Origin: Planctomycetota bacterium
GTDB lineage: Bacteria; Planctomycetota; Phycisphaerae; SM23-33
Direction: 5' to 3'
NCBI GenBank assembly: GCA_003644335.1
Contig: QNCB01000003.1
Span: forward strand, 1-17,395
DNA: 17,395 nucleotides
Part shown: one piece after another, positions 6,424 through 10,723 of the stretch
Layout of the letters: each line of letters opens with the position of its first letter
Position numbering within the stretch: position 1 is the stretch's first letter
Translations under genes and position numbers: made by a program
The notes under the pieces: model-generated
Told to the model about the DNA's origin: nothing
Seen by the model: the letters and a program-made list of their open reading frames with translations, nothing else
The model's database searches: none

Positions 6424-6503
6424 GAAATTATAGCAAGTTCAACACAGCCGAGGATCCTGATGTATCGGGATGCTATATTTCCAAATAGTTTTGCAATTGG
6501 CTC
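6424..6503. repeat. about 80-bp intergenic repeat, copy 1
   Basis: The sequence starts GAAATTATAGCAAGTTCAAC, continues ACACAGCCGA and ends TAGTTTTGCAATTGGCTC. It matches 9010-9078 nearly base for base at both ends, while the centre differs. Here an outer inverted repeat, TATAGCA/TGCTATA (6429-6435 and 6471-6477), closes the unit. A third, partial relative of its centre lies inside the uppP gene (15723-15748). It does not code for protein. Confidence 0.7.
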
Positions 6504-6569
6504 CATTCTTTTTCTTTCCTCTGTCATTTCCGCGCAGGCGAAAATCAATTCTTTTTCTTTCCCCCCCCT

Positions 6570-6617
6570 GGATTCCCGCTCCCCGATCGGGTCGAGGACA
6601 AGCTGCGCGGGAATGAC
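6570..6617. repeat. ATTCCCGC...GCGGGAAT palindrome with long loop
   Basis: ATTCCCGC (6572-6579) and GCGGGAAT (6607-6614) form exact 8-bp arms. The 27-base loop contains its own CCCGATCGGG palindrome. The outer flanks GG and GACC match the GGATTCCCGC...GCGGGAATGAC form of the copy at 10571-10597. Confidence 0.7.
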
Positions 6618-6632
6618 CAAAAAAGAAAACGG

Positions 6633-6657
6633 AAAAAACATGGGCGAGACGCCCGTG
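6633..6657 (-). terminator. Rho-independent terminator for the DUF4954 gene
   Basis: On the minus strand an 8-bp stem (CACGGGCG with CGCCCATG, one G-T pair) closes a 3-base TCT loop and is followed at once by six T. It lies 50 bases beyond the stop codon at 6707. The hairpin sequence GGGCGAGACGCCC followed by GTGCTAC also looks like a dispersed palindromic repeat, so repeat and terminator may be the same thing here. Confidence 0.7.
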
Positions 6658-6670
6658 CTACGGAAAAGCC

Positions 6671-6706
6671 AATTCTGACTCCTGTCTCCTGAATCCTGAC
6701 TTCTGT
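6671..6706 (-). repeat. AGTCAGA-type tandem repeat after the DUF4954 stop
   Basis: In the sense direction of the minus-strand gene, the bases right after its TAG read as AGAAGTCAGGA, TTCAGGAGACAGG and AGTCAGAA units. This is the same family and orientation as after pheA (1329-1370) and uppP (14731-14747). The array begins at the base following the stop codon. Confidence 0.75.
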
Positions 6707-8908
6707 CTACTGCCTCCCGCGTTCAATTTTTTTTTCGAAGTCTTCGGTTTCTTGTCGTACTTGTTTGACGAAGCTGTTGTCATCTATTGTGCCGACTACC
6801 GCTGTCATCTCCTGGGCGTTGCGGAATGTCGTTTGGCGGAAGGGGTTTTTGAAATCCTTCAGCCTGGTTTGATAGGTTTGCTCACAGATAAATCGCTGAG
6901 CGTCGCGGGCCTGGTCGAGCGCGTCGTTCCAAAGTTCAGGCGAGAATTCCGCGTCGCCGAAAATCGCCAGCAGCGTCGCAAAGGCGTGTCGTTGCTTGGC
7001 CTGGGGATACTCCAGCCAGTATTTGTCGCATGCTTTGTGTATCGCGTCCCAGTCAGCCAGATTGCCCGCTTTGATATCTTCTCGCAACTCGTCGAAGCTC
7101 GCCCGGGTCATAAGTTGGCCTCCGAGATTTACCCAGTTTTTGGCGCGCGGAGCGCCAAGCTCTCCGGCCATTTCGGATTTCGGATTTTGGATTTCGGATT
7201 TTTTCCCCTGCCAGTCCAGCAGATTTTTCACAGCATAATATACCAGCATTTGTCGATAGGCTTCCCACGCTTGGCGAGCTTTTAGTATCACCACAGCCCG
7301 GCGAGAGTTTTCCATATCCTCACCTAGTATGGTAAGGGCATCGACGACTTCGGGCTTATCAGCCAGGAGTTTTTGACCCATCTGGGCCAGGGCGTCGTCA
7401 GTTAATTCCTCAGCTTGGCCTTGCTGTTTGCAGTGCGCTTTTGCAGTCCATATCTCCAAAAGTCTGCGGGCCTGGAAAATTTCCTCGACCGTGTCAGGCG
7501 CGAGGAAGTCGAACTCGATATGCTGCGTGGGGGCATGGCGGTTGTCTCTGCTGTGGAACTTCCAGCTGTTTCGCATCAGCGCGTACATGTCATACTGCCA
7601 CCAGTAAGCGGGCATTACGAGCAGGCGGTCGTTGGCCTGGTCATTGCTCAGCAGTGAGAATGGCAGCGGGATATTCAGCTCAGCTGGGTAGTCCGCCTTG
7701 GCCAGGAGCACGAACGAGGCGAACTTGCAGGAGTGTTTCAGCGTCGTACACAGCCCGGGCCAAAAACCTCTGCCCGCGAGGATTTCTCCGTCGTTGGCTC
7801 TGCTGTTGTGGTTCGAGCCTATCGTTGCCCCCGCTGCGATATTGCTTTGACCCATCAGGCACGATGCGGTGAGGAACGAATTGTTATGATGTTGCTCGTG
7901 TGCGGGGAAGATGAGGTTGTTGAGAATTTCGCAACAGCTGACGGTGGAGTTGTCGCCCAGGTACGAATGGATGAGTCTCGCGCCGTATTTGAGGTTGCTG
8001 CAAGGCCCCATGACGAATCGCACAGCCTTGCAGCCATAGAAAATATGACAACCTGCCGAGATGATTCCGTTGACCAGCTCGACCCCCTCGCCGATCTGCG
8101 TAGGGGCCTGCTCAGTGGAATCTATCGTGAGGTTTTTCAGTTTATTGGCACCTTTGACGTAGGCAGCTGGGCCGAAGATTACGTCTTTTACGATTCGACA
8201 ATTTTTGACGACGCACCCTTGGGCGACCGTGCCGTAGTAGCCTCGTTTCGAGTCGAATCTGTTTTGGGTCAGCTCGGCGAGTTTTTGCACCAGTGCGTCG
8301 TCGTCGCGGAATCGGCTCCAGAGAAACGCGTCGCCGGGCGTCATGCCGTCGAAAGGCTGAACGTCTCGCCCGCCGGCTTCGTTGCCCAGGTCCATCGTGA
8401 TGCGGACGGATTCGTCCTCGCCGTCTTTGACGAACCCGTTGCCGAACTTGGCGTAGTTTGAGGTGTGCATCTCGTCGATGTTCAGTAGCATGACCCGGTC
8501 GGAGACGATGTAGTGCGACAGGTAACGCACATTGTGTACCGCTACATTGTCGCCGATGTCGCACGAGACGACCCTGCTGTTGGTAATGCCCACCGGCACG
8601 ATCAGGTCGTGATGCGACAGGCTAACCTCGCCCACGCGTCCGATGCGAACCAGCCCAGCGAACTCGCTGTTAGTGATATACCGCGGGTTGAACTCGTCGG
8701 TAACCAACACGTCGTCCCAGTTGGCAGAGGTGTTTGCGTTGCGGATCAGCCTTTCGATTTCGTCGGGTTTGAGGTGTCGCCAATGGTTTGGCGGGTGCGG
8801 AGATTGGCTGTTGCGCAGAGAATACTCGTCGCAGCCTGGCGGGAGAAACTCCTCCGGGACAAAACCATATCCAAACGACTCGCGCGAAACCACCTGAACC
8901 TTAGCCAT
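6707..8908 (-). CDS. DUF4954 family protein, left-handed beta-helix-like, unknown function
   Basis: From the ATG at 8908 the protein is 733 aa. The N-terminal half has short hexapeptide-like turns (CVVKNCRIVKDVIFGPAAYV and IGEGVELVNGIISAGCHIFY) of the kind that build a left-handed beta-helix, as in acyltransferases and nucleotidyltransferases. The diagnostic DUF4954 stretch is IGSNHNSRANDGEILAGRGF followed by WPGL, then LLAKADYPAELNIPLPFSLL. The C-terminal third is helical. The family's reaction is not known to me; a sugar-nucleotide or acyl-transfer role would be a guess. The start at 8908 has GGAG 8 bases upstream. A longer frame to 8950 lacks an RBS and runs through an inverted repeat. Residues about 570-578 (KSEIQNPKSE) are encoded by a heptamer tandem repeat and are probably an insertion. 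The gene is transcribed alone. Confidence 0.85.
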   Translation of the reverse strand: MAKVQVVSRESFGYGFVPEEFLPPGCDEYSLRNSQSPHPPNHWRHLKPDEIERLIRNANTSANWDDVLVTDEFNPRYITNSEFAGLVRIGRVGEVSLSHHDLIVPVGITNSRVVSCDIGDNVAVHNVRYLSHYIVSDRVMLLNIDEMHTSNYAKFGNGFVKDGEDESVRITMDLGNEAGGRDVQPFDGMTPGDAFLWSRFRDDDALVQKLAELTQNRFDSKRGYYGTVAQGCVVKNCRIVKDVIFGPAAYVKGANKLKNLTIDSTEQAPTQIGEGVELVNGIISAGCHIFYGCKAVRFVMGPCSNLKYGARLIHSYLGDNSTVSCCEILNNLIFPAHEQHHNNSFLTASCLMGQSNIAAGATIGSNHNSRANDGEILAGRGFWPGLCTTLKHSCKFASFVLLAKADYPAELNIPLPFSLLSNDQANDRLLVMPAYWWQYDMYALMRNSWKFHSRDNRHAPTQHIEFDFLAPDTVEEIFQARRLLEIWTAKAHCKQQGQAEELTDDALAQMGQKLLADKPEVVDALTILGEDMENSRRAVVILKARQAWEAYRQMLVYYAVKNLLDWQGKKSEIQNPKSEMAGELGAPRAKNWVNLGGQLMTRASFDELREDIKAGNLADWDAIHKACDKYWLEYPQAKQRHAFATLLAIFGDAEFSPELWNDALDQARDAQRFICEQTYQTRLKDFKNPFRQTTFRNAQEMTAVVGTIDDNSFVKQVRQETEDFEKKIERGRQ
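7174..7201 (-). repeat. AAATCCG heptamer repeat inside the DUF4954 coding sequence
   Basis: Four head-to-tail heptamers (on the + strand CGGATTT, CGGATTT, TGGATTT, CGGATTT) lie in frame within the gene. Three heptamers equal seven codons, giving the repeating peptide KSEIQNP. The unit has no stop codon on the sense strand, so it can be carried inside a gene. The following GC-rich segment (7141-7168) has a TTGGCG/CGCCAA palindrome and may belong to the same insertion. Confidence 0.8.
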
Positions 8909-8936
8909 TGCCGTCTCCAAAAGCCGTAACCGTTCA

Positions 8937-8962
8937 CGGTAAAAAAACAAAAATTTTTACCG
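8937..8962. promoter_or_regulatory. 9-bp inverted repeat upstream of the DUF4954 gene
   Basis: CGGTAAAAA (8937-8945) and TTTTTACCG (8954-8962) are exact complements with an 8-base A-rich loop, about 29 bases upstream of the ATG at 8908. It could be an operator or a hairpin in the leader. It also abuts an ACCGCAAAAGAACGCAAAGA stretch, a common intergenic repeat phrase, so its origin may be repeat-derived. No convincing -35/-10 pair was found. Confidence 0.35.
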
Positions 8963-9009
8963 CAAAAGAACGCAAAGATAAAAGTAGTCAGCAAAAACAA
9001 AAAACACTG

Positions 9010-9078
9010 GAAATATAGCAAGTTCAACACAGCCGATGGCGACTGTGCTACATTCCCGGATAGTTTTGCATTTGGCTC
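9010..9078. repeat. about 80-bp intergenic repeat, copy 2
   Basis: GAAATATAGCAAGTTCAAC with ACACAGCCGA, and TAGTTTTGCATTTGGCTC at the other end, repeat copy 1 at 6424-6503. The centre here is a CACAG...CTGTG hairpin followed by CTAC. The 26 bases 9026-9051 are identical to 15723-15748 inside uppP. Confidence 0.75.
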
Positions 9079-9094
9079 TTTTGTTTTTTCTTCT

Positions 9095-9204
9095 ACTGAT
9101 AACTGACCCAGCACTTATTTGCTACATTCGGCCAATGATTAAGTCGAACGGAAGAACGACGACTTTGGGTTTATGCAAATAAGTGCTGGGGATAACTGAT
9201 AACT
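9095..9204 (+). mobile_element. 82-bp inverted-repeat element, copy 2 (MITE/REPIN-like)
   Basis: The core 9108-9189 is identical in all 82 bases and in orientation to copy 1 (3028-3109). ACTGATAACT again flanks both sides (9095-9104 and about 9194-9203), while bases beyond differ between copies. The two copies enclose yicC, gmk, rpoZ, coaC, coaB and the DUF4954 gene as 6.1-kb direct repeats. This copy begins 19 bases downstream (minus sense) of the AhpD-like gene and could also act as a large RNA hairpin there. Confidence 0.7.
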
Positions 9205-9208
9205 TTTT

Positions 9209-9553
9209 TCATAAACCTTCCAGGCTGTCGAGCGTTTTCATTACGACCTGCATGGTGTACATTAGGCTTGGCCCGCCACCCATCAGCACCGCCAACTGGG
9301 CTGCGGATAGTATCTCAGCCCGGCTCAGCCCGGCTTTGAGACCTTTTGCTACATGAATCTCGATGCAATACGAACACTGCTTGGACACGGAGATGCCGAT
9401 GAGTATCAGCTCGACGGTTTTGGTGTCCATCGGGCTCTTGTTTTCGATACTGTCCATCAGGCCTTTGAACGCGCCCATAAACTCCGGACACTCCTTACCC
9501 AAAGCCATCATGTTTTGCTGAATTGACGAAAGCGATTCTTGTGTTGTGGTCAT
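9209..9553 (-). CDS. carboxymuconolactone decarboxylase / AhpD-like family protein
   Basis: This 114-residue cytoplasmic all-helical protein carries the AhpD redox motif: Cys60 and Cys63 in CSYC, followed by His67 in IEIH. An upstream acidic helix (Glu48) is also typical. AhpD-type members act as alkylhydroperoxidases or thiol reductases. Others in the family decarboxylate 4-carboxymuconolactone but lack the CxxC, so a redox role is more likely here. AAGGAA lies about 8 bases ahead of the ATG. A strong terminator lies between this gene and the phosphoesterase gene upstream, so it should have its own promoter. The substrate cannot be named from sequence. Confidence 0.88.
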   Translation of the reverse strand: MTTTQESLSSIQQNMMALGKECPEFMGAFKGLMDSIENKSPMDTKTVELILIGISVSKQCSYCIEIHVAKGLKAGLSRAEILSAAQLAVLMGGGPSLMYTMQVVMKTLDSLEGL

Positions 9554-9634
9554 GTTCTGTTCCTTAGTCTTAAAGGTTACGCAATTTGCTTACCCGCACC
9601 ATGCGAGCGAACGTATTATCAAGCCAGGCAAGTC

Positions 9635-9658
9635 AAAAAACAAGCACTTCATGTGCTT
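9635..9658 (-). terminator. Rho-independent terminator after the metallophosphoesterase gene
   Basis: In minus-strand sense, AAGCAC, a 5-base ATGAA loop and GTGCTT form a 6-bp stem followed by G and six T. It lies 29 bases beyond the stop codon at 9688. It separates the phosphoesterase transcript from the AhpD-like gene downstream. Confidence 0.75.
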
Positions 9659-9687
9659 CATGGTGAAAACCCGGGTGCGTCTGATTT

Positions 9688-10389
9688 TCAATCCGCGATT
9701 ACGCGGATGATTTTGCTTTTGAGGTGTCGCACCGCTGAGCCTGTGTTGTGGAAAGATAAACCATTGCACCGAAAGTCTCGCATGATGTAGTGTACGTGTC
9801 CGAAGTAGATGTCCGTGAGTCCCTCAGCCAGGCCCGTGCGGTCGCTAGCCAGGCTTTGGTGAATCCGCTGGGCGCATCGCGTTGGGCTGTGGAGTCTGTC
9901 GGTTATGCGATGCAGCCTGGTTGAAATCAGAGCCAGGTATGCCAGATTCAGCAGCTTGCCCTTGCGTCGCTCGATATGGCCTGGCGTGCGATGGAAGGGG
10001 TCGCAAGGCCGGAGCGAAATCGGCAAGTCGCCGTGGAGGAAAAGATTGCTGCCTATCCGAACGTGCGACGGGTGCCAGTTGAAATTCGGCGCCCGCTGGG
10101 CTAATTCTTCCAGGAGTACAGCGAAGCGGGCCGGGCAGTCGTGATTGCCCATGACGTAGTGCACCTGGCAGGCTGGGTTGACCGTCAAGGCTTCCACCAG
10201 CCAGGCTTCAGCCGCGTCGAGTGTCTCATCGAGCGTGGGAAATGTGCTCCACCGAAAATCGAAAATATCGCCATTGAGTACGAAAAAATCCGACTCCCCC
10301 AGCCCCTGGCGAATCTCGTCCGCACAATGCGCCCCGTCGCTACGGTGCGTAAACAAATGCAAATCAGATATCACACTTCCTTCAGGCAT
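9688..10389 (-). CDS. calcineurin-like metallophosphoesterase (LpxH/YbbF-like)
   Basis: A 233-residue two-metal phosphoesterase. The metal-binding blocks are all present in order: Asp9 and His11 in SDLHL, Asp41 in NGDIFDF, Asn82-His83-Asp84 in GNHD, a later FLHGD, and GHVH near residue 205. The overall layout resembles UDP-2,3-diacylglucosamine hydrolase (LpxH) and related small phosphatases. The middle segment (about 130-175) is rich in Arg and His. A lipid A role is possible but not established, and no other lpx gene is nearby. The ATG has no obvious ribosome binding site. A GTG five codons in has GAAGGA too close to it, so the start is slightly uncertain. The gene ends at a strong terminator. 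Confidence 0.85.
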   Translation of the reverse strand: MPEGSVISDLHLFTHRSDGAHCADEIRQGLGESDFFVLNGDIFDFRWSTFPTLDETLDAAEAWLVEALTVNPACQVHYVMGNHDCPARFAVLLEELAQRAPNFNWHPSHVRIGSNLFLHGDLPISLRPCDPFHRTPGHIERRKGKLLNLAYLALISTRLHRITDRLHSPTRCAQRIHQSLASDRTGLAEGLTDIYFGHVHYIMRDFRCNGLSFHNTGSAVRHLKSKIIRVIAD

Positions 10390-10489
10390 AATTTTTATAG
10401 TAGTCAGTAATCAATAGTCAGTAAAAGTAAAAACAGCAAAAAACAGCAGAACACGAATGGCACGAATTTTTATTTTAACTCGGTTGCTC

Positions 10490-10562
10490 GGGTGCCGTGG
10501 TTGCGGTGTTTGCAACCACGCCATCGTTAAACGTGGTTGCAAACACCGCAACCACGGCACCC
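10490..10562. repeat. perfect 31-bp inverted repeat with 11-base loop, arms self-complementary
   Basis: The left arm (10490-10520) and right arm (10532-10562) are exact reverse complements over 31 bases, with CCATCGTTAAA between them. Within each arm, CGTGGTTGC and GCAACCACG form a 9-bp hairpin with a 7-base loop (10496-10520 and 10532-10556). One long hairpin or two short ones with complementary loops are therefore possible. A decayed half-copy lies at 2842-2870. No T-run follows on either side, so it is not a standard terminator. Confidence 0.85.
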
Positions 10563-10570
10563 AGCTCCAT

Positions 10571-10597
10571 GGATTCCCGCCTTCGCGGGAATGACAC
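10571..10597. repeat. ATTCCCGC...GCGGGAAT palindrome (dRS3-like)
   Basis: Exact 8-bp arms (10573-10580 and 10585-10592) enclose a 4-base CTTC loop, flanked by GG and GACAC. It has the same consensus as the copies at 2911-2930 and 6570-6617. Confidence 0.75.
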
Positions 10598-10603
10598 TGG
10601 GGA

Positions 10604-10723
10604 AACCAATCACCCAATTACCCAGTCACCCAGTCACCCAGTCAACCAGTCAACCAATCAACCAGTCAACCAATCAACCAGTCAACCAGTTAACCAATCA
10701 ACCAGTCAACTAATCAACCTATC
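10604..10723 (-). repeat. fifteen-unit octamer array, each unit starting with a stop codon
   Basis: Fifteen contiguous 8-bp units read, in the sense of the minus-strand gene upstream, as TGAYTGGT or close variants. Thirteen units begin TGA and two begin TAA. The first TGA of the array is the stop codon of the rhamnosidase-like gene (10722-10724). Because 8 is not a multiple of 3, successive stops fall in all three frames. Variation is concentrated at unit positions 4, 5, 6 and 8. Confidence 0.9.

Larger units (their letters stand above)
6374..6706. other. repeat-filled spacer between the convergent coaB and DUF4954 genes
   Basis: These 333 bases hold an AGCCG/CGGCT hairpin (6387-6400), an about 80-bp repeat (6424-6503), two ATTCCCGC palindromes (6525-6545 and 6570-6617), a likely terminator for the minus-strand gene (6633-6657) and AGTCAGA-type repeats (6671-6706). 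One open frame crosses the whole spacer. It translates only repeats and lacks a credible start, so it is not called as a gene. Confidence 0.8.
8963..9208. other. spacer between the DUF4954 gene and the AhpD-like gene
   Basis: It holds an ACCGCAAAAGAACGCAAAG phrase, an 80-bp-family repeat (9010-9078) and copy 2 of the 82-bp element (9108-9189). No gene is visible. Confidence 0.8.
10390..10721. other. repeat-filled spacer between the phosphoesterase gene and the rhamnosidase-like gene
   Basis: No gene is seen in these 332 bases. It holds AGTCAGTAATCAATAGTCAG and a CACGAATGGCACGAATTTTT phrase (10398-10470), the 73-bp giant hairpin (10490-10562), an ATTCCCGC palindrome (10571-10597) and the long stop-codon octamer array (10604-10723). 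The promoter of the phosphoesterase gene must lie within or beside these repeats, but I cannot identify it. Confidence 0.85.

Noticed and set aside
6370..6678. 102-codon open frame on + crossing the coaB/DUF4954 spacer
   Set aside because: It consists of repeat and hairpin sequence, has no ribosome binding site or recognisable protein pattern, and its beginning overlaps the coaB stop.
7733..8461. 242-codon + strand open frame opposite the DUF4954 gene
   Set aside because: It is antisense to the conserved NHNSR core region and shows no independent domain. It is best explained as a GC-rich shadow.
8909..8950. Longer start for the DUF4954 protein at 8950
   Set aside because: It lies in an A/T inverted repeat without a ribosome binding site, while ATG 8908 has GGAG at good spacing.
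10490..10562. The giant hairpin as a Rho-independent terminator
   Set aside because: No T-run follows the stem on either strand, and the stem is far longer than typical terminators.
10604..10723. Resemblance of the octamer array to a CRISPR or a long tandem repeat gene
   Set aside because: Units are 8 bp with no unique spacers, and there are no cas genes. Stops in every frame exclude coding.
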